The position numbers were made by a program, and so were the translations under genes. A stretch of 64,000 nucleotides of DNA from Streptomyces sp. ISL-1 (GTDB taxonomy: Bacteria; Actinomycetota; Actinomycetes; Streptomycetales; Streptomycetaceae). The stretch's first letter is position 1. Each line of letters opens with the position of its first letter. Under the pieces are notes generated by a model. The model saw nothing but the letters and a program-made list of their open reading frames with translations. It made no database searches and was not told the DNA's origin. The stretch lies in the NCBI RefSeq assembly GCF_018614585.1, contig NZ_JAGGOI010000034.1, forward strand, positions 1 to 64,000, given 5' to 3'. This document shows, one piece after another, positions 49,185 to 56,704 of the stretch.

Positions 49185-50047
49185 GCACCGCGACCACCAC
49201 CAAGTCCACCAAGGACATGGCCGATCTCGTCCTCGAAGCGCCCAGGGCGGAGGATCTCGCGGCGCTGCTGGTGAGCAAGGACCGCCCGCCGCGGCCCAGC
49301 GCGCTCTCCGCGTCCTTCACCTTCGGCTGGCGCGCCATGCTCAAGATCAAGCATGTGCCGGAGCAGCTCTTCGACGTGACGGCGTTCCCGATCATGATGG
49401 TTCTGATGTACACGTACCTCTTCGGAGGGGCGCTGGCCGGCTCGGTCTCGGCGTACATCCAGTTCCTGCTCCCCGGCATCCTCACCATGAGCGTCGTGAT
49501 GATCACGATGTACACGGGCGTCGCGGTCAACACCGACATCACCAAGGGCGTCTTCGACCGGTTCCGTACGCTGCCGATCTGGCGGCCGGCGCCGATGGTC
49601 GGGTATCTGCTCGGCGATGTGGTCCGCTACTTCATCGCCTCCGTGGTGATGCTGGGCGTCGGCATGATCATCGGCTACCGCCCGCACGGCGGGCCGCTGG
49701 GCGTGGTCCTCGGAATCGCGCTGCTGATGGTCTTCTCGTTCGCCTTCTCCTGGATCTGGACGATGTTCGGCCTGCTGCTGCGCACCGAGAAGTCGGTGAT
49801 GGGCGTCAGCATGATGGTGATCTTCCCGCTGACCTTCCTGAGCAATGTCTTCGTCGACCCGAAGACCATGCCGGGCTGGCTGCAGGCCTTTGTCAACAAC
49901 AGCCCGGTGACCCATGTGGCCACGGCGGTGAGGGAGTTGATGGTGGGCAACTGGCCGACCGCCGACATCGCCTGGTCGCTGGGGTGGGCCGGACTGCTGG
50001 TACTGGTCTTCGGCTCGGTGACGATGCGGCTCTACAACCGCAAGTGA
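49181..50047 (+). CDS. ABC transporter permease, DrrB-like
   Basis: 288 residues; ATG overlaps the ATPase stop (ATGA). Six membrane helices of the ABC-2 family (FDVTAFPIMMVLMYTYLFGGALAGSVSAYIQFLLPGILTMSVV; later FLSNVFVDPKTMPGWLQAFVNNSPVTHVATAVRELM, the typical family segment). An N-terminal cytoplasmic stretch of about 50 residues precedes the first helix. Forms a two-gene exporter with the ATPase. Confidence 0.9.
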   Translation: MSTATTTKSTKDMADLVLEAPRAEDLAALLVSKDRPPRPSALSASFTFGWRAMLKIKHVPEQLFDVTAFPIMMVLMYTYLFGGALAGSVSAYIQFLLPGILTMSVVMITMYTGVAVNTDITKGVFDRFRTLPIWRPAPMVGYLLGDVVRYFIASVVMLGVGMIIGYRPHGGPLGVVLGIALLMVFSFAFSWIWTMFGLLLRTEKSVMGVSMMVIFPLTFLSNVFVDPKTMPGWLQAFVNNSPVTHVATAVRELMVGNWPTADIAWSLGWAGLLVLVFGSVTMRLYNRK

Positions 50048-50171
50048 GCGGTGCGGTGCGCGAGGCTGAGCGGTCAGGGCGCCCCCGGCTGGTCCGGAGG
50101 CGCTCCTGACCGGCTGCCTCGGTCTTCGCCTCGAAGGAGGCCCGGCGCCGGGCCCGTGTACGACCGGTGCC

Positions 50172-50804
50172 CTAGGCGATACGGGCTGCGGGCACCAAGC
50201 CGTCGGCCTCGACGGCCCGGCCCGCGCCGACGCCCCCGCCGGTCATCAGTCCCGCGAGCTCACCGCCCGCGCGCTCGATCCGGACCGGCAGCGTGTCGGT
50301 GAGCGCGTCACCGGTACCGCCCCAGTCCTCCGACGCCGCGTACACCGCCGTCGGCACGACCAGCGCCCGCAGATACGCGAAAAGCGGACGCAGCGCGTGC
50401 TCCAGCACCAGCGAGTGCCGGGCCGTGCCGCCGGTCGCCGCGATCAGCACCGGCTTCCCGGCGAGCGCGTCGGGCTCGATCAGGTCGAAGAAGGACTTGA
50501 ACAGCCCGCTGTACGAGGCCGTGAAGACCGGCGTGACCGCGATCAGGCCGTCCGCCTCCGTCACCGCCTCGATCGCCTCGCCGAGTGCCGGCGCCGGAAA
50601 GCCGGTCACCAGGTGGTTGGCGATCTGCACAGCGAGCTCGCGCAGTTCGACGACCCGTACCTGCACGTCCGTGTCGGTGGCCCGCTCGTCGGCCCGCTCG
50701 ACGAGCCGGCTGCGTACGGACTGGGCCAGCCGGTCGGCCAGCAGCCGGGTCGACGAGGGCACGCTCAGTCCGGCCGATACGGCCACCAGCTTCAGCGTCC
50801 GCAT
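50172..50804 (-). CDS. NAD(P)H-dependent FMN reductase
   Basis: 210 residues. The start is chosen at ATG 50804 because AAGGAGG lies 7 nt upstream; an ATG at 50810 overlaps the stop of the preceding gene but is only 1 nt from that site. Flavodoxin-like fold with SAGLSVPSSTRLLADRL, TPVFTASYSGLFKSFFDLI and IAATGGTARHSLVLEHALRPLF, as in the MsuE/SsuE-type CE1759 family. It supplies reduced FMN to the luciferase-like oxygenase encoded immediately upstream. Confidence 0.87.
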   Translation of the reverse strand: MRTLKLVAVSAGLSVPSSTRLLADRLAQSVRSRLVERADERATDTDVQVRVVELRELAVQIANHLVTGFPAPALGEAIEAVTEADGLIAVTPVFTASYSGLFKSFFDLIEPDALAGKPVLIAATGGTARHSLVLEHALRPLFAYLRALVVPTAVYAASEDWGGTGDALTDTLPVRIERAGGELAGLMTGGGVGAGRAVEADGLVPAARIA

Positions 50805-50806
50805 GG

Positions 50807-51889
50807 TCATGCCTCCTTCGTACGTGCGGTGACGGCGGGGTGCAGCGGCGCGGTCTCCGGCACACCGGCGGGCCGCAGGCGGGCGAACTCCTTGCGCAGG
50901 ACGGGCACGACCTCCTCACCGAGGATGTCGAGCTGCTCCAGCACGGTCTGCAGGGGCAGTCCCGCGTGGTCCATCAGGAAGAGCTGGCGCTGGTAGTCGC
51001 CGACGGCCTCGCGGAAGCCGAGGGTGCGCTCGATGACTTCCTGCGGGGACCCGACCGTCAGCGGGGTCTGCTCGGTGAAGTCCTCCAGGGAGGGGCCGTG
51101 TCCGTAGACGGGCGCGTTGTCGAAGTAGGGCCGGAACTCCGCGATCGCGTCCTGCGAGTTCTTGCGCATGAACACCTGCCCGCCGAGGCCGACGATGGCC
51201 TGCTCGGGCGTGCCGTGGCCGTAGTGGGCGTAGCGCTCGCGGTAGAGCTCGACCATCTTCCTGGTGTGTGACATGGGCCAGAAGATGTTGTTGTGGAAGA
51301 AGCCGTCGCCGTAGTACGCGGCCTGTTCGGCGATCTCGGTGGAGCGGATGGAGCCGTGCCAGACGAACGGCGGTACGCCGTCCAGCGGCCGCGGCGTGGC
51401 GGTGAAGCTCTGCAGCGGGGTGCGGAACTTGCCCTCCCAGTCCACTACGTCCTCGCGCCACAGCTTGTGCAGCAGGGCGTAGTTCTCGATGGCGAGCGGT
51501 ATGCCGTGGCGGATGTCCTTGCCGAACCAGGGGTAGACCGGCCCGGTGTTGCCGCGGCCCATCATCAGGTCGACGCGGCCCTCGGCAAGGTGCTGCAGGA
51601 CGGCGTAGTCCTCGGCGATCTTCACCGGGTCGTTGGTGGTGATCAGCGTGGTCGAGGTGGACAGGATCAGGTTCTCGGTGCGCGCCGCGATGTGCCCGAG
51701 GAGCGTCGTCGGCGACGAGGGGACGAAGGGCGGGTTGTGGTGCTCGCCGGTCGCGAAGACATCGAGTCCGACCTCCTCGGCCTTGAGAGCGATGGCGACT
51801 GTCGCCTTGATGCGCTCGTGCTCGGTCGGCGTACGGCCCGTCGTCGGATCGGTTGTCACATCGCCGACCGTGAAGATGCCGAACTGCAT
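50807..51889 (-). CDS. Luciferase-like FMN-dependent monooxygenase
   Basis: 360 residues from ATG 51889, with AAAGG 8 nt upstream. A TIM-barrel LLM oxygenase of the CE1758 family: ATGEHHNPPFVPSSPTTLLGHIAARTENLILSTSTTL, EDYAVLQHLAEGRVDLMMGRGN and the C-terminal QTPLTVGSPQEVIERTLGFREAVGDYQRQLFLMDHAGLP. It uses FMNH2 and O2, with the adjacent reductase as partner. Upstream is a palindromic operator in the promoter. Substrate unknown. Confidence 0.87.
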   Translation of the reverse strand: MQFGIFTVGDVTTDPTTGRTPTEHERIKATVAIALKAEEVGLDVFATGEHHNPPFVPSSPTTLLGHIAARTENLILSTSTTLITTNDPVKIAEDYAVLQHLAEGRVDLMMGRGNTGPVYPWFGKDIRHGIPLAIENYALLHKLWREDVVDWEGKFRTPLQSFTATPRPLDGVPPFVWHGSIRSTEIAEQAAYYGDGFFHNNIFWPMSHTRKMVELYRERYAHYGHGTPEQAIVGLGGQVFMRKNSQDAIAEFRPYFDNAPVYGHGPSLEDFTEQTPLTVGSPQEVIERTLGFREAVGDYQRQLFLMDHAGLPLQTVLEQLDILGEEVVPVLRKEFARLRPAGVPETAPLHPAVTARTKEA

Positions 51890-51922
51890 GGAGGCCACCT
51901 TTCGGGGAGGGATCGAAATCCT

Positions 51923-51946
51923 GTTTGGTTGAATCTTGAACCAAAC
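51923..51946. promoter_or_regulatory. Palindromic operator upstream of the monooxygenase-reductase operon
   Basis: GTTTGGTT (51923-51930) and AACCAAAC (51939-51946) form perfect 8-bp arms around GAATCTTG, AT-rich. It lies 34 bp from the monooxygenase start. MarR- and HxlR-type regulators bind sites of this size and look; none is encoded nearby. Confidence 0.65.
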
Positions 51947-51977
51947 TCTACAACCGAGACCCCGGCCGCCCTATTCC

Positions 51978-52010
51978 GGGTCCTCGTCCCCTTGTGCGGG
52001 ACGAGGGCCC
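51978..52010 (-). terminator. Terminator after the DUF4239 gene
   Basis: CCTCGTCCC / GGGACGAGG stem extended to 13 bp with one G-T pair and a CTTGTGC loop. Confidence 0.72.
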
Positions 52011-52054
52011 GTGACGCATGTACGGACCGGCTGGAGGCAGCCGGCTGGGTCCCG

Positions 52055-52840
52055 CTAGCCCATTCCCGCGGCGTTCGCGAACAGCTGGCGGAAGGCGTCC
52101 GCCGACTCCGTGCCCGACCGCCCGAAGGGTGCGTCGAAGTCCCAGACCAGGAAGAGCAGAAACGCGATCAGGGCGCTGAAGAGACCGGCCAGCAACAGCT
52201 CCCTGGGGGTGCGGCCGATCTGCAGCGTGAAGATCAGGCCGACCGTCACCAGTGCCCCGGTGATCAGGCCGAACCACACGACCCCCGGCAGCGTCTCCCC
52301 GGCGTTCTGCGCCCGCGCGTTGCGCGCGTCGTCGGCGACGGCGACCTGGTCGAGCATGGGCTGGTACGCCTGCGTCTGAAGCTCGCCCGCCGGTGTCCGG
52401 TGTGCGATGTGCGCGCGCAGGTCGCCGAGCAGTTCCGCTCCCCGCCCGGAGAGCTCGTTGCGGTCGATCATCCTCGGCCACTCCTGGTGGACGACGTGGG
52501 AGACGTAACGGTCGATGTCAGTGCGGAGCTGCTCCTGGAAGCCGGCGGGGTAGACCGCGGCTCGCTGGGTGACCTCGTGCAGCGCCTGCGCCTCGCGGCG
52601 TACATCGTCCTGCGCGGCGCTGCGCGCCTCCCAGACGCCGGCGATGGCCAGGCCGAGCACGATCGCGTACACGACGCCGACCATCATCGTCATGTACTCG
52701 AGGACGTCGGGGGTCTCGGGAGCGTCGTCTTCCTCCTTCGCCCCGGCCCTGCTCAGCCGGTACTGCCTGAACAGGGTGATGACGAGGACGACGGCACAGG
52801 CGGCGGCCATCGCGACGGCCAGGACCAGCCATTCCGACAT
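52055..52840 (-). CDS. DUF4239 (bestrophin-like) membrane protein
   Basis: 261 residues. One helix at the N-terminus, another at about 48-68 (YMTMMVGVVYAIVLGLAIAGVWEA), a soluble helical middle, and two near the C-terminus (VVWFGLITGALVTVGLIFTLQIG and ELLLAGLFSALIAFLLFLVWDFDAPFG). The pattern GVVWFGLI...DxPFxG is that of the DUF4239 group, related to bestrophin anion channels. Function unproven. The proline-rich gene upstream on the same strand is 45 bp away and likely co-transcribed. Confidence 0.8.
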   Translation of the reverse strand: MSEWLVLAVAMAAACAVVLVITLFRQYRLSRAGAKEEDDAPETPDVLEYMTMMVGVVYAIVLGLAIAGVWEARSAAQDDVRREAQALHEVTQRAAVYPAGFQEQLRTDIDRYVSHVVHQEWPRMIDRNELSGRGAELLGDLRAHIAHRTPAGELQTQAYQPMLDQVAVADDARNARAQNAGETLPGVVWFGLITGALVTVGLIFTLQIGRTPRELLLAGLFSALIAFLLFLVWDFDAPFGRSGTESADAFRQLFANAAGMG

Positions 52841-52885
52841 GAGGGTTCTCCGAATGGGGTGCGGGGAGAGCGGCGAGGGTGTGGA

Positions 52886-53467
52886 TCAGGCGCGGCCGCG
52901 CCCGGCGGCGGACCGCGAGCGGGGTCGCAGCAGCGCCGCGGCGAGCACGGCCGGGGTGGTGGTGACCAGCATCAGGACCACGAGGGGAGTCCCCTCGTCC
53001 TTCGGCTTCCCGGTCGCGCGGCGGTAGTTGCGTACGGCGACGACGTGCCGCCGCTCGGGCCCCGGATCGGCCACGGGTGCGGGGGGCGTCTCGGGAGCCG
53101 GCTCGGGGGCCTTGTCCGCAGGGGGCTCCGGGGCGGCCTGCGGGGGCGGCGGCTGGGTCCGTTCGGCAGGTGGTGCGGCCGGCGCCGTCGGCGCGGCCGG
53201 TGTGGGAGGCGCGGAAGGAGGCGGCGGCGTGGGGGGAGGCGGCGTCGGAGTGCCGGGCGGCGTGGGAGCCGGCGGCTCGGGCTGTGCGGGCGGCGGTGGT
53301 GGTGTCGGCGTTGGCGTTGGCGGCGGGGCCGGAGCCGGCCTGCAGTCCTCGAAATGGACCGACACCGACACCGACGCGGACACCGTCACGGACACCGATG
53401 CCCCGACCCCCTGTGAGCCGAGAATCGCCGCGACCCCAAGTGCGCTCAACTGCTCCCATCCCGCCAC
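52886..53467 (-). CDS. Proline-rich membrane protein
   Basis: 193 residues. An N-terminal hydrophobic stretch of low strength, a Val/Ser repeat (GASVSVTVSASVSVSVHFEDC), then about 80 residues made largely of Pro, Ala and Thr, a short charged segment and a C-terminal helix (PLVVLMLVTTTPAVLAAALLRPRSRS) followed by Arg. The topology suggests a wall-spanning stalk anchored at the C-terminus. The GTG start at 53467 has no clear ribosome-binding site. Function unknown. Confidence 0.5.
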   Translation of the reverse strand: MAGWEQLSALGVAAILGSQGVGASVSVTVSASVSVSVHFEDCRPAPAPPPTPTPTPPPPPAQPEPPAPTPPGTPTPPPPTPPPPSAPPTPAAPTAPAAPPAERTQPPPPQAAPEPPADKAPEPAPETPPAPVADPGPERRHVVAVRNYRRATGKPKDEGTPLVVLMLVTTTPAVLAAALLRPRSRSAAGRGRA

Positions 53468-53644
53468 ATGGCCACGCTATGGGCACATGACCTGGGCGGA
53501 GGGCCGATATCACCCGTACGACTGATCAGCACACTTGTCGGACAGGCGACGGCAGAGACTGGAGAACTGTTTTGCACCTTGTTGCATAATCGCTTCGGGG
53601 CGGCTACAACTGGACCGTCGACCCCTGCCCGAGGAGGCGCCCCG

Positions 53645-55672
53645 ATGAGCCCGACCCCGTACCCGCATCTGCTGAGCCCGCTCGACCTCGGGTTCACCAC
53701 CCTGCCCAACCGGGTCCTCATGGGCTCCATGCACGTCGGCCTCGAAGAGGCTGAGCGCGGCTTCGAGCGGATGGCCGCCTTCTACGCCGCGCGCGCCCGC
53801 GGCGGCGTCGGCCTGATCGTCACGGGCGGCATCGCCCCCAACGACCGTGGCCGGCCGTACGAGGGCGGCGCCAAGCTCACCACCGAGGCCGAGGCGGAAG
53901 GCCACCGGACCGTCACCGCCGCCGTGCACGCCGAGGGCGGCAGGATCGCGATGCAGATCCTGCACTTCGGCCGGTACGCGTACCACGCGGACCTCGTCGC
54001 GCCGAGCGCCATCCAGGCCCCCATCAGCCCGTTCGTACCGCACGCCCTGACCGACGCCGAGGTCGAGGAGACCATCGACGACTTCGTACGGGCCGCGCAG
54101 CTGGCGAAGTCCGCCGGGTACGACGGCGTCGAGATCATGGGCTCCGAGGGCTACTTCATCAACGAGTTCATCGCGAGCGCCACCAACCACCGCACCGACC
54201 GCTGGGGCGGCTCGTACGAGAACCGGATCCGGCTCCCGCTGGAGATCGTCCGCCGCACTCGCGAGCGGCTCGGCCCGGACTTCATCCTGATCTACCGGCT
54301 GTCCATGCTGGACCTGATGCCCGGCGGCTCCTCGCTGGAGGAGGTGATCACGCTCGCCAAGGAGATCGAGGCGGCCGGCGCGACGATCATCAACACCGGG
54401 ATCGGCTGGCACGAGGCCCGTATTCCCACCATCGCGACGTCGGTGCCGCGCGCCGCGTACACCTGGGTGACGAAGAAGCTGATGGGCTCCGTTTCCGTGC
54501 CCCTGGTGACCAGCAACCGCATCAACACCCCCGAGATCGCTGAGCAGTTGCTCGCCGAGGGGCGCGCGGACATGGTGTCGCTGGCCCGCCCCTTCCTCGC
54601 CGACCCCGACTTCGTCGCCAAGGCGAAGGCGGACCGCGCGGAGACCATCAACACCTGCATCGGCTGCAACCAGGCCTGCCTGGACCACACCTTCAGCGGG
54701 AAGATCACCTCCTGCCTGGTCAACCCGCGGGCCTGCCACGAGACCGAGCTGGTCCTCTCGCCGACCCGGCGGCGCAAGCACGTCGCGGTGATCGGAGCGG
54801 GTCCGGCGGGGCTCGCCTGCGCGGTCTCGGCCGCCGAGCGCGGCCACGAGGTCACGCTCTTCGACGCGGCGGACGAGATCGGCGGGCAGCTGAACGTCGC
54901 CAAGCGGATCCCGGGCAAGGAGGAGTTCAACGAGACGCTGCGCTACTTCCGTACGCAGCTCGAACTGCACGGTGTCCAGGTGCGTCTCGGCGCCCGCGTC
55001 ACCGCCGAAGACCTCTCATCTGCCACGTACGACGAGATCGTCGTCGCCACCGGGGTCACGCCCAGGACCCCCGAGATCCCGGGCGTCGACCACCCGAGCG
55101 TCGTCAGCTACCTCGATGTCCTGCGCGACGGGGCGCCGGTCGGCGAGCGGGTCGCGGTGATCGGCGCGGGCGGCATCGGCTTCGACGTCGCGGAGTTCCT
55201 GACGGACGGCGGCGAGGGCGCGAGCCTGGACGCGGCGACATACTTCCGGCAGTGGGGCGTCGACATGGACTACAGCGCCCCCGGCGGCCTGACCGCCCCC
55301 GAGCGCCCGAAGCCGCCGCGTACCGTCCACCTTCTCCAGCGCAGGACGAGCAAGGTCGGCGCGGGCCTGGGCAAGACGACGGGGTGGATCCACCGTACGG
55401 AGCTCAAGCACCGCGGGGTGACGATGACGGCCGGGGCGACGTACGAGCGGATCGACGACGAGGGCCTGCATCTGAGTGTCGACGGGGCGAGCAGGGTCCT
55501 GCCCGTCGACACGGTCGTGCTGTGCACCGGGCAGGAGCCGCAGCGCGGGCTGTACGACGAGCTGAGCGCCGCGGGCCTGCCGGTGCATCTGATCGGCGGG
55601 GCGGATGTGGCGGCGGAACTGGACGCGAAGCGGGCGATCGACCAGGGCACGCGCCTCGCGGCGACGCTCTGA
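53645..55672 (+). CDS. NADH:flavin oxidoreductase / 2,4-dienoyl-CoA reductase (FadH-like)
   Basis: 675 residues; ATG 53645 follows GAGGAGG. The N-terminal TIM barrel (about 1-365) binds FMN with GYDGVEIMGSEGYFINEF and TNHRTDRWGGSYENR. The 4Fe-4S cluster motif is CIGCNQACLDHTFSGKITSC. The C-terminal half binds FAD and NAD(P)H (VAVIGAGPAGLACAVSAAERG, VAVIGAGGIGFDVAEFL). It reduces 2,4-dienoyl-CoA in beta-oxidation of unsaturated fatty acids. A PadR regulator gene follows 24 bp later in the same direction. Confidence 0.92.
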   Translation: MSPTPYPHLLSPLDLGFTTLPNRVLMGSMHVGLEEAERGFERMAAFYAARARGGVGLIVTGGIAPNDRGRPYEGGAKLTTEAEAEGHRTVTAAVHAEGGRIAMQILHFGRYAYHADLVAPSAIQAPISPFVPHALTDAEVEETIDDFVRAAQLAKSAGYDGVEIMGSEGYFINEFIASATNHRTDRWGGSYENRIRLPLEIVRRTRERLGPDFILIYRLSMLDLMPGGSSLEEVITLAKEIEAAGATIINTGIGWHEARIPTIATSVPRAAYTWVTKKLMGSVSVPLVTSNRINTPEIAEQLLAEGRADMVSLARPFLADPDFVAKAKADRAETINTCIGCNQACLDHTFSGKITSCLVNPRACHETELVLSPTRRRKHVAVIGAGPAGLACAVSAAERGHEVTLFDAADEIGGQLNVAKRIPGKEEFNETLRYFRTQLELHGVQVRLGARVTAEDLSSATYDEIVVATGVTPRTPEIPGVDHPSVVSYLDVLRDGAPVGERVAVIGAGGIGFDVAEFLTDGGEGASLDAATYFRQWGVDMDYSAPGGLTAPERPKPPRTVHLLQRRTSKVGAGLGKTTGWIHRTELKHRGVTMTAGATYERIDDEGLHLSVDGASRVLPVDTVVLCTGQEPQRGLYDELSAAGLPVHLIGGADVAAELDAKRAIDQGTRLAATL

Positions 55673-55696
55673 TGCCTCCTGCCTAGGATGCTGGCC

Positions 55697-56236
55697 ATGT
55701 CCCTCCCGCACGCGATCCTCACCGCCCTGCTCGAAAAACCCTCGTCCGGGCTGGAGCTGACGCGTCGTTTCGACAAGTCGATCGGCTACTTCTGGTCGGC
55801 CACGCATCAGCAGATCTACCGCGAGCTGGGGAAACTGGAGCGGGCGGGCCAGATCCGCGCCCTGCCCTCCGCGCAGCCGACCCGCGGGCAGAAGAAGGAG
55901 TACGAAGTCCTGCCCGCGGGCCGCGAGGAACTGACCGCGTGGGTCGCGCGCTCCGAGGACCCGAAGCCGGTCCGCGACCCGCTGCTGCTGCGGCTGCGCG
56001 CGGCGGGGGTGGTCGGCAGCGCGGGCCTGGAGGTGGAGCTCGAACGTCATCTGGCGCTCCACCAGCGGCAGTTGGCGCAGTACGAGGCGATCGAGGCGCG
56101 CGACTTCCCGCCGGAGCGGCAGTCGACGGAGCAGGACAGGCTCCGGCATCTGGTGCTGCGGGGCGGGATCGAGCTGGAGACGTTCTGGACGAAGTGGCTG
56201 ACGGATGCGCTGACCGGCCTGAGGCCCGGGACCTGA
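55697..56236 (+). CDS. PadR-family transcriptional regulator
   Basis: 179 residues from ATG 55697, with AGGA 9 nt upstream; an ATG three codons earlier is less well placed. The N-terminal PadR winged helix reads LPHAILTALLEKPSSGLELTRRFDKSIGYFWSATHQQIYRELGKLERAGQI, followed by the Vir-type helical C-terminal domain. Its place directly behind the dienoyl-CoA reductase gene suggests control of that gene and itself. A 60-bp repeat pair follows. Confidence 0.88.
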   Translation: MSLPHAILTALLEKPSSGLELTRRFDKSIGYFWSATHQQIYRELGKLERAGQIRALPSAQPTRGQKKEYEVLPAGREELTAWVARSEDPKPVRDPLLLRLRAAGVVGSAGLEVELERHLALHQRQLAQYEAIEARDFPPERQSTEQDRLRHLVLRGGIELETFWTKWLTDALTGLRPGT

Positions 56237-56292
56237 CGGATCGAGAGTTCATCGAAAGGCCCTGGAAAGGCCATGGAAAGCCCTGGGCATGC

Positions 56293-56410
56293 CGCGCTCC
56301 CGGGCCTGGCGGACGAGATGACTCCGTCCCCGCCGGGACGCAGCAGGCCGTCCGCGCTTCCGGGCGGGGCGGAGGGCGTGACTCTGTCCCCGCCGGGACG
56401 GAGTAGGCCG
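56293..56410. repeat. 60-bp tandem repeat downstream of padR
   Basis: 56293-56352 and 56353-56410 align over their full length with about 12 differences (shared core CTGTCCCCGCCGGGACG with one variation). It is non-coding and fills most of the 211-bp gap before the next small gene. Confidence 0.85.
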
Positions 56411-56447
56411 ACATGCGACACCTGACGGCCCGTGAGATTGTCGCGGC

Positions 56448-56630
56448 GTGACGGATTCCTTGATCGCCGCGTTCAGCGCGGCCGCGCTCGCCCTGCTCCT
56501 GATGTCTGTCTTCGGCCTCTGCCGTGCGGGCAGCACCGACCCGTCCGCGGAAGCCCACTCCGTAAGGCTGGCGCTGTACGGATGCGGCCTCGCCGTGCTG
56601 ACGCTGGGTCTGTTCATCGGCCTGGCGTGA
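56448..56630 (+). CDS. Small two-helix membrane protein
   Basis: 60 residues from GTG 56448 (MTDSLIAAFSAAALALLLMSVFGLCRAG, then LALYGCGLAVLTLGLFIGLA). Two membrane helices with a short loop. No strong ribosome-binding site. The clean hydrophobic pattern argues that it is translated; family unknown. Its stop lies in a tandem repeat of about 25 bp. Confidence 0.5.
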   Translation: MTDSLIAAFSAAALALLLMSVFGLCRAGSTDPSAEAHSVRLALYGCGLAVLTLGLFIGLA

Positions 56631-56697
56631 GGTGACGGCCGCTGCCCTGGCGTGAGGTGACAGCATCGCCCCTGCGTGAGGTGACGGCCGCTGCCCC
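56621..56697. repeat. Imperfect 25-bp tandem repeat (3 copies) spanning the small-gene stop codon
   Basis: The unit CCTGGCGTGAGGTGACGGCC plus about five bases occurs at 56621, 56646 and 56671 with small changes. The first copy contains the TGA stop (56628-56630); every copy carries GCGTGAGGTGAC. Confidence 0.85.
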
Positions 56698-56704
56698 AGG
56701 CACC

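Noticed and set aside
50138..50153. GGCCCGG/CCGGGCC palindrome as terminator of the ABC exporter
   Set aside because: Only two bases lie between the arms, so an RNA hairpin would be poor; left unassigned.
56293..56697. Clustered repeats taken as a possible CRISPR array
   Set aside because: Repeats are directly adjacent with no unique spacers, differ in unit between 56293 and 56621, and no cas genes are present.
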